Assembly (NCBI GenBank): GCA_002723275.1
Contig: PBNZ01000026.1
Location: 57,888 to 121,887 of the forward strand
Reading direction: 5' to 3'
DNA: 64,000 nt
DNA from: Planctomycetaceae bacterium
GTDB lineage: Bacteria > Planctomycetota > Planctomycetia > Pirellulales > Pirellulaceae
The translations under genes and the position numbers were made by a program. Below, piece after piece: positions 1 through 8,298 of the stretch. Every line of letters starts with the position of its first letter. Position 1 is the first letter of the stretch. The notes under the pieces were generated by a model. It was not told the origin of the DNA and made no database searches. It was given only the letters and a program-made list of their open reading frames with translations.

Positions 1-792
1 CGTTCGAATCGGAAACGTGAATTCGACCAGTTTCTCCAGGTCTTTGGGAAATCGGTGACCGACAGCTTCTCGTCGCGTCACTCTCCCAATCTACTTCCGC
101 AACTCCTGGAGGCTTGGCAAATCGATCGAGACCACTGCCATCTTTCTCGCAAACTTCGGGAGCAGGTTCGTGTCGGGGCCGCTTTGTCCGTGTTGCGTTC
201 CGAATGTTTCGGTGACCGATTTGTCTGGTGGCCCAACGGCTTGCAGCCTGGATGCTATGTTGCTGTCGTTGGTTCGCGTGTCGGAGAAAGATTGTCGTCA
301 AAACATCGGTGGCTCAAGACTCTTGAGGCGATTGTGACGTCTTTGGATCCGCGCCGAGATATATTGGTTTCGTTACGAGGTACCACCTGCGACCCCTTTT
401 GGTCCTGTTTCTTACCTGACACGCTAGTGCCTCTGTTGCGTTTTCTGGAAAGCCCGCAGCTGTCCAAACTCAGTAATGAGATGATCGGTTCGCGTTCCAT
501 TTGCCGAGGTCGCAAGATGGGAATGCTTTCGACCATGCAGGAACTCGCTGTTCGACACGAACATCGCGATGCGGCGCTACTGGCCTTTGCGGATGTTGTC
601 GTTGTAACTCGACTGACCGTCGATGGCAGTCTGTTTCCGATCGTCACAAAGATGCTTCAGCAACGACCCGGGCATCTTCCAGTGTTGCTTGCAACCGATG
701 CGGGGGATATTCCGTTGCCAATCGTTGACCAACTTGTTGTTGCGGGAGCACGTGTCTGGTCAAACGCTTCTTTGTTGAGGACAATTCTGTGA
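1..792 (+). CDS. hypothetical protein, 5' end outside the window
   Basis: The frame is open from the first base, so the gene probably starts upstream; the first possible start inside the window is a GTG at 55. About 263 residues are visible. I recognise no family. No signal peptide or membrane segment is visible. Alternating hydrophobic strands, such as YVAVVGSRVG in the middle and LPVLLATDAGDIPLP near the end, suggest a soluble alpha/beta protein. Its TGA overlaps a GTG at 789 that would open the next frame, so the two genes look translationally coupled and may form a conserved pair. Function unknown. Confidence 0.6.
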   Translation, partial: RSNRKREFDQFLQVFGKSVTDSFSSRHSPNLLPQLLEAWQIDRDHCHLSRKLREQVRVGAALSVLRSECFGDRFVWWPNGLQPGCYVAVVGSRVGERLSSKHRWLKTLEAIVTSLDPRRDILVSLRGTTCDPFWSCFLPDTLVPLLRFLESPQLSKLSNEMIGSRSICRGRKMGMLSTMQELAVRHEHRDAALLAFADVVVVTRLTVDGSLFPIVTKMLQQRPGHLPVLLATDAGDIPLPIVDQLVVAGARVWSNASLLRTIL

Positions 793-821
793 CTGGTCTG
801 AGATGGCAGGGGGCAATGTTG

Positions 822-824
822 TGA
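822..824 (+). other. in-frame TGA interrupting the second gene
   Basis: This codon is in the frame that runs from GTG 789 to TAG 1395-1397. Without it the frame would be open throughout, starting in a GTGA overlap with the preceding stop. No SECIS-like hairpin was evident just after it, and nothing suggests recoding. A nonsense mutation or a sequence error is the simplest reading. Confidence 0.55.
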
Positions 825-890
825 CATTCCACCAGGGCTTGCTACGGTCCGTGGCCGGATGAGAACTGGCACGACTATCTCGATGGGTGT

Positions 891-1397
891 GTGAACCGAG
901 ATGCTCCGCGAGAAAGCTGCATCGCAACCTTAGAACAAATTTTGAAAATGCAAACTTTGTTGGCGTCCAGTCACCTCATTCGAAATGAGTATCCCGTCGT
1001 TTGTTTTACCAGCCTCGGTCTTTTTCAAGCACTGGCCTCACGTGTCTATCGCGCACATCTGCGCCGCTGGGACTTTGAACCCTATGGAATCTGCATTGCC
1101 AGGTGCTATCTCGAACAACGAGGTGCGCGGCCGGTGGTTTACGGAGATGATCAGACGTGGCAGCACCTCTCCGATCGTGAGCGTCCGTTTTTCCAAGCGA
1201 AAGGATCAACGACAGATGTCGATTGGAGAGGTGAGTCGGAGTGGCGATGCGTGGGTGACCTGGATATGCGCCAATTATCACCTCGGCAGGCGTTTGTGTT
1301 TGTGCCGTCTGCAGATGCCAAACAATCTCTGGCATTGATTAGTCGCTGGCCGATTATTGAAGTTGAGCCCGCGAATTTAACGGACCACAAAACCTAG
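891..1397 (+). CDS. hypothetical protein, probably missing its N-terminus
   Basis: The longest uninterrupted frame starts at GTG 891 and gives 168 residues of unrecognised function. The same frame is coding-like further upstream: from 825 it reads through GPWPDENWHDYLDG, and before that from a GTG at 789 it reads TGLRWQGAML. Only a TGA at 822-824 separates the two parts. The natural gene was therefore probably 789-1397, about 202 residues. The C-terminal half holds RWDFEPYGICI and AFVFVP segments and has no membrane helix. Its TAG overlaps the end of the convergent TPR gene. Whether a shortened protein is made from GTG 891 cannot be told from sequence. Confidence 0.5.
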   Translation: MNRDAPRESCIATLEQILKMQTLLASSHLIRNEYPVVCFTSLGLFQALASRVYRAHLRRWDFEPYGICIARCYLEQRGARPVVYGDDQTWQHLSDRERPFFQAKGSTTDVDWRGESEWRCVGDLDMRQLSPRQAFVFVPSADAKQSLALISRWPIIEVEPANLTDHKT

Positions 1398-3913
1398 GGA
1401 GACGGTGCTCTCTCAAGCAGCGATTCAAAACCGCGTTTTAATCGAGGGTCTCGCATGTTCGGATGCAATACCGTCGTCAACTTGGCAACTTCTTGAGCTC
1501 GATCATAATCACCCAAGGCCCAAAGCGAGTTGGCAATTCCTAGTTTGGCTTCGAGCCATTTAGGAGAACCGGAGGAGGTAAGACGTACAACGGTTCGCCA
1601 GGTCTTGAGTGCTGATTTTTGCGAGCCTTCCGTCGGATCGGATGACAATAATTGAGCCAATTGGGTGAGGATTGCGACATTCCGTGGTTGCTGGGTGGCA
1701 AGTCGACGGTAGATCTGAAGCGCAGCTTTTCCATTTCCGGCGCGTTTCAATGCTGCTGCTTCATAGCGAGAACGACGATATTCGTCATCTTCACTGAAGG
1801 GTTCGAGCGACTGAACGAAAGTGTTGTTCAAATGCAGGATTATTTGTGTGATTGGCTTGTTCCATTTTTGTTGCTCTTGAGCTGCCTCGTCGAGACGACT
1901 GAGGATGTCTACGGGGCGATCAACGAGTGGCCACGTGACCTGATTGAATGTTGCAACAGCGGCGTCGAATTGACCGAGCAACGCCTGGTTTAACCCGATC
2001 AGCGATTCCAGGGTTGCCTTCTCCTGGGGTGATGCGTTCGGGGAAGCGGCTGCGGATTGCAAGAGACGAATGAGAGGACGAGGCACCTCTGAGCTGTACA
2101 ATAGCTGAAAGGTTGCGTGCCGCGCCAACAATTGCCGTGAATTAACATTCCAGTCGTCTTCGGCCTCTCGCTGCTTTTCCGCCGCTGACAAGAAATAATT
2201 CGCGGCTCGGTTGGCGATCTGATCGCGAGCTGACTGTTCGAGCTTTGGATTCGTAAGCATTTGTTGGAAGCAGCGATTCAAGCTGCCTCGCACTTCTGCG
2301 ATCTGGACAAACGAATCGTCGACCAGCAGCCATGAGTCACTGGCGTCCTGAAGTTCACCTCGTACGAATTGGATCTGACCAAGCCGTTTGCGAACGGTGT
2401 CGGCCGATTGGCCGGTTTTCCAATGACGAAGGTGTTCCCGCAACAATTCTTCGTAATCTGGAAACGCTGAGGAAGATTGTCTGGCCAGCGTGGCAGTTGC
2501 GTTGATGGCGAGTAGATGCGCTTCGCTGGACCGCTGATATTTTGGGTCGGTTAAGGCAAGCTCACGAAGGGCTGCACTAGCCGTTTTGTAATCCTTTTGC
2601 TGCAGCTCGATCGCAGCAGCTCGCAATCTCAGGTCGAATGCGCGGCTGGCATCACTCAATTCTCTCGCCAGGCTTGCTGCCTTGCGATAGGTTGCTGAGG
2701 CTTCGCGAACTCGACCCTGCTGGAATTGAGTCGTGGCGGCGCGAACCAAAATTTCCAGGTCGGATGAATGGACATTCCCCGCTGATAATCCCGTCAGCTG
2801 CCGATTCGCAATGGCCACCCAATAGGAGTTGTGCGTCTGCTCCATCTGGCCGACTAAATTGATGGCGAGAGTCTGATACTGGTTGGCTAATTCGGTGTTC
2901 TTTTCTTCGGTCGCCTGACGGGCGATGGCCAGGAACGCTCGCAATAAAGTTAGTTCGGCCTTCGCATGAACCGCCGCAGACAAATCAGTTCGTCTCTGGA
3001 GCAGGCCTTCATTGATTCGTCGGACTGCTGTTTGGGGCTGTCCTTGTTTCATGGAGAATTCGGCCTCGCTGATCTTCAGCTCGTCTTTCAATTCCTGTGA
3101 TAAGCTGTCCTGCTCGATTCGCTCGATGCTTTGTCGGGCCTGGTCGAGATTCCCCAAACGAAGTTGGCAATCGATTTCGGCGAGTTGACTTCTGGACTTC
3201 AAAGTAGACGTGCCGCTCAAGCGACTCATCGAATTAAATTCGCGTTGAGCCTCCGAAAGTAAATGCACCTGGTCAGGACTGCGAATTGGATAGATGAGCG
3301 CCTGGGCTTTCAACGACTCACCAAGCTTGAATTGTGTTTGGTAAAGCAGTTGTCTCAGTTTGAAATCAGAGAGGTGTCGTCCAGCGGCAGCCGTTCGCTG
3401 CAATTGTGCGACTGATTTCTGAAGTGTCTGCAGGGCCTCCGATGAGGATCTCAGTCGTTGTAGAGCTCGACGGCGCACGTCAGGGTCTTGAGAATGACTG
3501 CCCGTGAGTGATAAGAGTTCGCCTTCTGCAAGACCGATCAATAGATAAGTCAACTCGACGTCGGGTCGTGATGGACGGAGCGAACTCGCTGCGAAGTTCT
3601 GCCAATCACGTTCCGCATCCGCCAGAATCTTCGTCTGCTGCTCGGGCGGAGAATTTAGAAATTCGTCTGCGTAGGTTCGGAACAATAATCCATACCAGTC
3701 AGCTTGTCGCTGAGCATTATCCGTGTAGGTACCAATCGCGTCTTGGCACAGTAATCTTGCTTGAGCATATAGAGCACGTTCAAGGAGACCTTTGACCAGA
3801 CGTTCGTCGTGTTCGGATGAGAAACCGCTTCTAAGATTGGTCCCAAGTACACTCAGCGCGATGACCAGAACGGTCAGGATTCTGCCCAGGTTTCTTCGCG
3901 TTCGAAATTCCAT
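1394..3913 (-). CDS. membrane-anchored or secreted TPR-repeat protein
   Basis: About 839 residues. I start it at the ATG at 3913; the longer frame begins with a TTG inside the upstream rluA-like gene. Residues 4-30 look like a signal peptide or single membrane anchor (basic residues followed by ILTVLVIALSVLGT). The rest is almost all helical, with tetratricopeptide-like pairs, clearest near the C-terminus (AALQIYRRLATQQPRNVAIL and SLWALGDYDRAQEVAK). No catalytic domain is visible, so a scaffold or interaction role in the periplasm is likely, partner unknown. It is the last gene of the AOR-containing minus-strand group, 23 bases after the pseudouridine synthase gene, and may simply share transcription with it. 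Confidence 0.75.
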   Translation of the reverse strand: MEFRTRRNLGRILTVLVIALSVLGTNLRSGFSSEHDERLVKGLLERALYAQARLLCQDAIGTYTDNAQRQADWYGLLFRTYADEFLNSPPEQQTKILADAERDWQNFAASSLRPSRPDVELTYLLIGLAEGELLSLTGSHSQDPDVRRRALQRLRSSSEALQTLQKSVAQLQRTAAAGRHLSDFKLRQLLYQTQFKLGESLKAQALIYPIRSPDQVHLLSEAQREFNSMSRLSGTSTLKSRSQLAEIDCQLRLGNLDQARQSIERIEQDSLSQELKDELKISEAEFSMKQGQPQTAVRRINEGLLQRRTDLSAAVHAKAELTLLRAFLAIARQATEEKNTELANQYQTLAINLVGQMEQTHNSYWVAIANRQLTGLSAGNVHSSDLEILVRAATTQFQQGRVREASATYRKAASLARELSDASRAFDLRLRAAAIELQQKDYKTASAALRELALTDPKYQRSSEAHLLAINATATLARQSSSAFPDYEELLREHLRHWKTGQSADTVRKRLGQIQFVRGELQDASDSWLLVDDSFVQIAEVRGSLNRCFQQMLTNPKLEQSARDQIANRAANYFLSAAEKQREAEDDWNVNSRQLLARHATFQLLYSSEVPRPLIRLLQSAAASPNASPQEKATLESLIGLNQALLGQFDAAVATFNQVTWPLVDRPVDILSRLDEAAQEQQKWNKPITQIILHLNNTFVQSLEPFSEDDEYRRSRYEAAALKRAGNGKAALQIYRRLATQQPRNVAILTQLAQLLSSDPTEGSQKSALKTWRTVVRLTSSGSPKWLEAKLGIANSLWALGDYDRAQEVAKLTTVLHPNMRDPRLKRGFESLLERAPSP

Positions 3914-3936
3914 GGCAAAATGCCCGGGAGTCCAAT

Positions 3937-4575
3937 TCAAAATGGAAGCGGAGCCTCAAACTCTAGCATACCGTTGCCGCATGGGTGCAAAAAGCGGAGC
4001 TGGGTTGCATGCAAATACATGCGATCAGCAGGCTCGCCGTAAATCGGATCGCCCACGATGGGGTGGCCCATCCCCTGGCAGTGCACACGCAATTGGTGGG
4101 AACGCCCGGTGCGTGGTCGTAAATCCAAAACGGTTTTTTCCTCGTCTCGTTCAACGACGTACCACTCGGTCGTTGAAGCTCGACCCGTCTCGCAAATGCG
4201 ATATCGCGGTGGGAGCGTGGCTTCCGCAACTCGTTCGATGGGGGCTTCAATCCGGCCGGAATCCGAAGTGACTCGCCCCTCGACCCAGGCGGTGTAGCGT
4301 TTTTTGATTTTTCCTTCTTGAAACATGCGTGCCAGCGATGACTGTGTGGTCCTATTTCTCGCAAACAGAATTAGCCCGGAAGTGTCTCGATCGAGTCGAT
4401 GCACGACCAGGGCTTCTGGGAATCTTTTTTGGATACGTACCAACAGGCAATCTTGTTTGTCCGGAGTTCGCCCAGGCACGCTTAACATCCCCGTTGGTTT
4501 ATTGACGACCAGCAGGTTGTCGTCGATGGTTTGGACATCGAGTTCTTCGGTGCAGCACGAATGAACAATAGTCAT
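3937..4575 (-). CDS. RluA-family pseudouridine synthase
   Basis: This 212-residue protein isomerises uridine to pseudouridine in RNA. The family signature HRLDRDTSGLILFA is present, with catalytic Asp at about residue 62, as are VVNKPTGMLSVPG upstream and TGRSHQLRVHCQGMGHPIVG downstream. It has no N-terminal S4 domain, so it resembles the short RluA/TruC type rather than RluC or RluD. Whether the target is 23S rRNA, tRNA or both cannot be told. The gene begins 8 bases after the FwdD-like gene, so the two are probably cotranscribed. A functional tie to the molybdopterin genes is not obvious. Confidence 0.9.
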   Translation of the reverse strand: MTIVHSCCTEELDVQTIDDNLLVVNKPTGMLSVPGRTPDKQDCLLVRIQKRFPEALVVHRLDRDTSGLILFARNRTTQSSLARMFQEGKIKKRYTAWVEGRVTSDSGRIEAPIERVAEATLPPRYRICETGRASTTEWYVVERDEEKTVLDLRPRTGRSHQLRVHCQGMGHPIVGDPIYGEPADRMYLHATQLRFLHPCGNGMLEFEAPLPF

Positions 4576-4583
4576 CGGCGGGC

Positions 4584-4943
4584 TTAAGGATCTACCGACT
4601 CGTCAAGAACTACGAGTTGCACATCCAATCCTTTGCTGGTCGGCATTCCTGAACCATGAGTGTCTCCGCCCATCAGGCGACTCGAAAGATCTCCGTAAGC
4701 GATGAACAGCAATCCGGCCGGTAATTCGCCAGCAGGGGCTTCCTTGACTGCAACTTCAATGGTTCCGTGTTCACTGATGAGACGAACGCGGCTTCCCGTC
4801 TCGATTCCAAGTCGTTTCATGTCGTCGACGTTGACTTGCAATGCGTTGATCTCCGACTGGTAGTTTTTACCAAACTTGCCTTCACTGATACCGCGGCCTT
4901 GTTTACTGGTGCGGCCTGGGATGAGGATGAATTCGTGTGCCAT
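4584..4943 (-). CDS. stand-alone FwdD/FmdD-like molybdopterin dinucleotide-binding protein
   Basis: The 119 residues follow the pattern of subunit D of tungsten or molybdenum formylmethanofuran dehydrogenase: an N-terminal LIPGRTSKQGRGISEGKF segment, then VDDMKRLGIETGSRVRLISE, a GLLFIAYGDL strand, and GDTHGSGMPTSKG near the end. In archaeal FwdD, and in the C-terminal domain of DMSO-reductase-type enzymes, this fold contacts the pterin dinucleotide. No FwdA, B or C gene is visible in the window. The gene sits 47 bases after the AOR gene and 8 before rluA. It may be an accessory subunit or cofactor carrier for the AOR, or belong to a C1 pathway encoded elsewhere; the job is inferred. Confidence 0.75.
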   Translation of the reverse strand: MAHEFILIPGRTSKQGRGISEGKFGKNYQSEINALQVNVDDMKRLGIETGSRVRLISEHGTIEVAVKEAPAGELPAGLLFIAYGDLSSRLMGGDTHGSGMPTSKGLDVQLVVLDESVDP

Positions 4944-4990
4944 AACGTAGTCTGTCAGATGAGGATGAAACGAGGAGTGCAGGTAGATTG

Positions 4991-6829
4991 TTAATCGGAT
5001 ATTTCTGTCGGCAATAGCTTATCAAGATTCAGGCTGGTAAGTGAGTCTGATTCAATCCAGCCGTCGGTACTCCAGCCTCGAGATCGATTGTATCGGTCGA
5101 CAAGATCCCGTAAATGTTCAGAGCTGAGCATCGCATCGGGATCATTTTGTGGGTGTGTCTGAAGGAATCGGGCAGGCAAGATGTCGTCAGCGGGCTGCCA
5201 GCCCGCACGAATATTGAATAGTTTCTTGGCGGTGATGATTCTCTTGGCGGTAGTCTGCAATTCATCGGTGGTGATATCCCAGCCCGTAACAAGTTTGAGC
5301 ATCGTGGCTGATTCGGCGAAGAAGTCGTCAAACACTCTACGCAAGAATTTACAAAGGATCAGAGAATCCATCAGAGCGGCCTGGTCTTCGCTGCGAATCG
5401 CTTCGGTGATCGAACGGGCATCGGCACGATACCGATCGACGCGATCCGAAAAATCCGCCTCATATCCACCGCTGCGATTATGGTCGGCACCACGCGTTCC
5501 CACGGCAAATCCCAAAGCCATTGTTTGAAGTGCACGCGGTTCGTAGCCGGGGATCTCCAGGCCCTTTACATGGGGAGCGAATGTTTCGGCTTCGGGGCCA
5601 AACTTTTTCGCCAGTAGCCGACTGCCTTCGGCCAGGTCGTCGCCGATGCCTTCTCGTGAGCCGATCATTTCGATAGCGCGTCGTAAGGCGGTACCGCTGC
5701 CGAACTCGAGCCACGGTTGATCCAATAGTTTTCGTTCAACGCATTCCATGGCGAAGGCAATCGTCCCGCCCGCACTAATCGTGTCGATACCTAACTCGTC
5801 ACATAGTCGTGATGCCTGAAGGACGTCGTCGGCATTACCGACTTCACAAAGCGATCCCAGGGCGAACAGATTCTCATACTCAACACGGACGCCATTGCCT
5901 TTGTCCTGGTTCAACTTGTAAACGTGTTCGCAGCCGATGGTGCACGCCACGCAGGAATGCCGAGTTTTGTTGCGTACGTTTCCAAGTGTTTCGGGTGCGA
6001 GTTGTTCAGCCTCTTCAAAACGACTGCGTTGAAAGTTGCGAGTGGGAAGTGCTTGCAGGCGATTGAAGGTCAGCATGTTTGCTGCCGTACCTAATTCACG
6101 ATACTTTGCCGTGGCCGGTCCAAAGGAACGCTTGGATAAATCTTTACTGTATTTATGGAGTGCTGGTGCATCGGCCCAAGGTGTCTGTTGGGTGCCGGCT
6201 ACGGCGATGGATTTTAAGTTTTTTGCGCCGAGAATCGCACCGGATCCACCGCGTCCCGCGTGTCGTCCGTCGTGCGAAATCGTCGCGAAGCGAACCAGTT
6301 TTTCGCCTGCGGGTCCGATAGTTGCACAACGAAATCGTTTACCCAGTCGTTCGCGCAGCTGTTGCTCGGCGGCGGATACTGGCAGCCCCCAAACGTCATC
6401 TGCATTTTCAATTCGAATCTGATCATCATCGATAATGACGATCGAGGGTGATGCCGCTTGTCCGGTCAAGACGATCGCGTCCCAACCCGCATTCTTGCCT
6501 GCAATCGCAAAGCCGCTGCTCGCCAACGAGTCGTTGTATTGCTGAGTTAGGGGACTGCGATTGATGACCGCGAATTTGGCGCTGGTTGTTAGAGGACTTC
6601 CGACGAGAGGACTGAAGGTAAAAGCGAGCGCTGCAGCAGGATCGAAGGCGTCGACCGTTGCCTGTCGCTCCTGAAACATCAGATAGACGCCCAGGCCAGT
6701 GCCTCCGAGAAAACTACGCAAGACATGATCCGGAAGCGGTATGCTCTCGTGTCGACCCGTTCCCACGTCGATGCGTAGATACCGACCGTGGTATCCGTGC
6801 GGAGTCAGGATGTCTTGCTGTTGTGTCAC
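4991..6829 (-). CDS. tungsten-containing aldehyde ferredoxin oxidoreductase (AOR family)
   Basis: This 612-residue enzyme should oxidise aldehydes to carboxylic acids, passing electrons to ferredoxin from a tungsten bis-pterin centre and one [4Fe-4S] cluster. The N-terminal AFOR domain starts with GYHGRYLRIDVGTG and continues to FLGGTGLGVYL and the pterin-binding GRGGSGAILGAKNLKSI. The cluster ligands are visible as CVACTIGC (C-x2-C-x3-C) near residue 290, with the fourth cysteine in LILCKFLRR in the C-terminal domain. Length matches the family. It starts at a GTG with no clear Shine-Dalgarno. A MoaD-like gene lies 48 bases upstream, as is common for AOR genes. The substrate cannot be predicted. 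Confidence 0.93.
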   Translation of the reverse strand: MTQQQDILTPHGYHGRYLRIDVGTGRHESIPLPDHVLRSFLGGTGLGVYLMFQERQATVDAFDPAAALAFTFSPLVGSPLTTSAKFAVINRSPLTQQYNDSLASSGFAIAGKNAGWDAIVLTGQAASPSIVIIDDDQIRIENADDVWGLPVSAAEQQLRERLGKRFRCATIGPAGEKLVRFATISHDGRHAGRGGSGAILGAKNLKSIAVAGTQQTPWADAPALHKYSKDLSKRSFGPATAKYRELGTAANMLTFNRLQALPTRNFQRSRFEEAEQLAPETLGNVRNKTRHSCVACTIGCEHVYKLNQDKGNGVRVEYENLFALGSLCEVGNADDVLQASRLCDELGIDTISAGGTIAFAMECVERKLLDQPWLEFGSGTALRRAIEMIGSREGIGDDLAEGSRLLAKKFGPEAETFAPHVKGLEIPGYEPRALQTMALGFAVGTRGADHNRSGGYEADFSDRVDRYRADARSITEAIRSEDQAALMDSLILCKFLRRVFDDFFAESATMLKLVTGWDITTDELQTTAKRIITAKKLFNIRAGWQPADDILPARFLQTHPQNDPDAMLSSEHLRDLVDRYNRSRGWSTDGWIESDSLTSLNLDKLLPTEISD

Positions 6830-6877
6830 AATTATTTCGTCGATAAAGCAAGCCGAGTTGAGCGTCGGGAATAGGCA

Positions 6878-7153
6878 CTAACCGCCCGCGTCTGCAGACA
6901 TAATCAAGACGGATTGTCCCGACTCAATTATTCGCCTGGGGTCCGATATAAATTCCTGGCCATTGATGTTCGCCACATAACCGGTTTGCAGCTGATCGTT
7001 CGCGATGCAATCCTGGGCTAGCTCTGGGATTTGTGTGACGATTTGCTGTAACAATTCGCCGAGTGTCAGGGAAGATCCGTCTTCTTCAACATGGATGGTC
7101 GCAGTGTCAGCTCGCTGTCTTGCGATGCCGTAAAATTCAACGCGAATGACCAT
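6878..7153 (-). CDS. MoaD/ThiS-like sulfur carrier protein
   Basis: This small ubiquitin-like protein carries sulfur as a C-terminal thiocarboxylate, usually for molybdopterin synthesis. I start it at ATG 7153 (91 residues, opening MVIRVEFYGIARQ). A longer frame back to 7288 would run through the terminator at 7196-7226 and looks non-coding. The protein ends ADAGG, the expected di-glycine tail. It lies immediately upstream of the AOR gene on the same strand, so it probably serves the tungsten pterin cofactor of that enzyme; dedicated MoaD-like genes beside AOR genes are known. A ThiS role in thiamine synthesis is less likely in this context. Confidence 0.85.
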   Translation of the reverse strand: MVIRVEFYGIARQRADTATIHVEEDGSSLTLGELLQQIVTQIPELAQDCIANDQLQTGYVANINGQEFISDPRRIIESGQSVLIMSADAGG

Positions 7154-7195
7154 AGCTGACGACGTTAAGAAGAGTGAATATCTAGGGTAAATGGC

Positions 7196-7226
7196 AAAAA
7201 AAACGATGAGTGCTAGGCACTCATCG
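7196..7226 (-). terminator. rho-independent terminator of the DUF1080 gene
   Basis: A perfect 10-bp stem (CGATGAGTGC at 7204-7213 with GCACTCATCG at 7217-7226) and a 3-nt loop are followed on the minus strand by eight T residues (7203-7196). It lies 60 bases after the DUF1080 stop codon and ahead of the MoaD-like ATG, separating the two transcripts. Confidence 0.88.
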
Positions 7227-7288
7227 CTCATCGTAGGTCGGATTGGTATCTGGCGATAGCCAGATTCGTCGGCGATTTTCGCCGTCAC

Positions 7289-8266
7289 TTAGGAGGGATC
7301 GGTCGGTAATACCCAGATGTTTCGATATCGAACAGGATTACTGTGGTCCTGAAGGTAAATCGGGCCAGGCTCCGGACCCGGCTTCATTGGAGAAGCCGTA
7401 GTGCTCTTCGGCAATTCCACGTCGTCATGAATGACCACGCCGTTGTGGCGAACCGTCATGCGCGGATTGGCAACAACCTTTCCGTCCTTGTACTTAGCAG
7501 CCTTGAAATCGACATCGTAGGTTTGCCAAGCCAAAGGAGGTAAGCACATGTTGACATCAGGATCCTTGATCGAATAGATGCCGCCACACTCGTTGTGTTT
7601 TCCCTCGAGACCGAAGGAATCAAGCATCTGCACTTCGTAGCGTCCCTGCAGATACAATCCGCTGTTCCCTCGACCTTGTCCGCGAGCGGTTGGCTGATAG
7701 GGAAGCAAGAATTCGATGTGAAGTTGGTGGTCTTGAAACGTAGGGAGGCTCGTTGTGCCTTGCATCAGCTTGCCATCCTCGGTCATGCGACCATTCTTCC
7801 AATGATCGACGCCCGATCCATCAAACAGTACCGTCGCACCTTCGGGAGCTTTCTTCCCCAGGGTCGGACTGCGGCGTTCTGTCTTCTTGAACTCCCCGGC
7901 TTCTGCGCCGTCGCTCGATCGGATCGAGAGCACGCCGTCTTCAAGGACACCAACGGAGTGTTCTGTTCGAATGACAACTCGTTCTCCGTCTCGTTCGCCT
8001 TTCGCCTGATGCTTTTCGGATTTATCCCAACCGGCGCCAGGCAGCCCACCGATGTATCCCACGGCATCGAATTTGCCGTCGCCGAGAGCAATAATCTGAA
8101 TGCCGACATTGACCTCCTGGCCGTCACTGTTCACCTTGCCGACGTATTCACCTTGGACTGGGAAGTCCGCATCCGCTTTTTTCGGATCGAGCGTAGCCGG
8201 TTCTTTGGCGGAAAGAGTTGAACAACACAGAACAAATAGCAAAACAAGAGCAACGTGGTTTTTCAT
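7289..8266 (-). CDS. secreted DUF1080 (3-keto-disaccharide hydrolase-like) protein
   Basis: About 325 residues from ATG 8266, which has GAGGAT upstream. A signal peptide (NHVALVLLFVLCCSTLSAKE) is followed by a roughly 110-residue beta-rich segment (QGEYVGKVNSDGQEVNVGIQ). The DUF1080 domain, a concanavalin-like jelly roll, starts near ATVLFDGSGVDHWKNG and includes GNSGLYLQGRYEVQMLDSFG, the central family motif, then RYRNIWVLP at the end. DUF1080 proteins are very numerous in planctomycetes; some are 3-keto-glycoside hydrolases and many are untested. A role in sugar breakdown outside the cytoplasm is likely but the substrate is unknown. It follows the YceH-like gene by 32 bases and is closed by a strong terminator. 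Confidence 0.88.
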   Translation of the reverse strand: MKNHVALVLLFVLCCSTLSAKEPATLDPKKADADFPVQGEYVGKVNSDGQEVNVGIQIIALGDGKFDAVGYIGGLPGAGWDKSEKHQAKGERDGERVVIRTEHSVGVLEDGVLSIRSSDGAEAGEFKKTERRSPTLGKKAPEGATVLFDGSGVDHWKNGRMTEDGKLMQGTTSLPTFQDHQLHIEFLLPYQPTARGQGRGNSGLYLQGRYEVQMLDSFGLEGKHNECGGIYSIKDPDVNMCLPPLAWQTYDVDFKAAKYKDGKVVANPRMTVRHNGVVIHDDVELPKSTTASPMKPGPEPGPIYLQDHSNPVRYRNIWVLPTDPS

Positions 8267-8298
8267 GGTTTTTATCCTCGTGGGTTGTCTTAGAGGAA

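Noticed and set aside
1..12. GTTCGAATC, like a tRNA T-loop
   Set aside because: No matching acceptor or anticodon stem is present and it lies in an open coding frame. The similar string near 46549 also lacks a tRNA fold.
4584..4943. Complete formylmethanofuran dehydrogenase operon
   Set aside because: Only a subunit-D-like gene is present; no A, B or C subunit occurs in the window.
7154..7288. Longer start for the MoaD-like protein
   Set aside because: It would place a strong terminator inside the gene and adds residues unlike the family.
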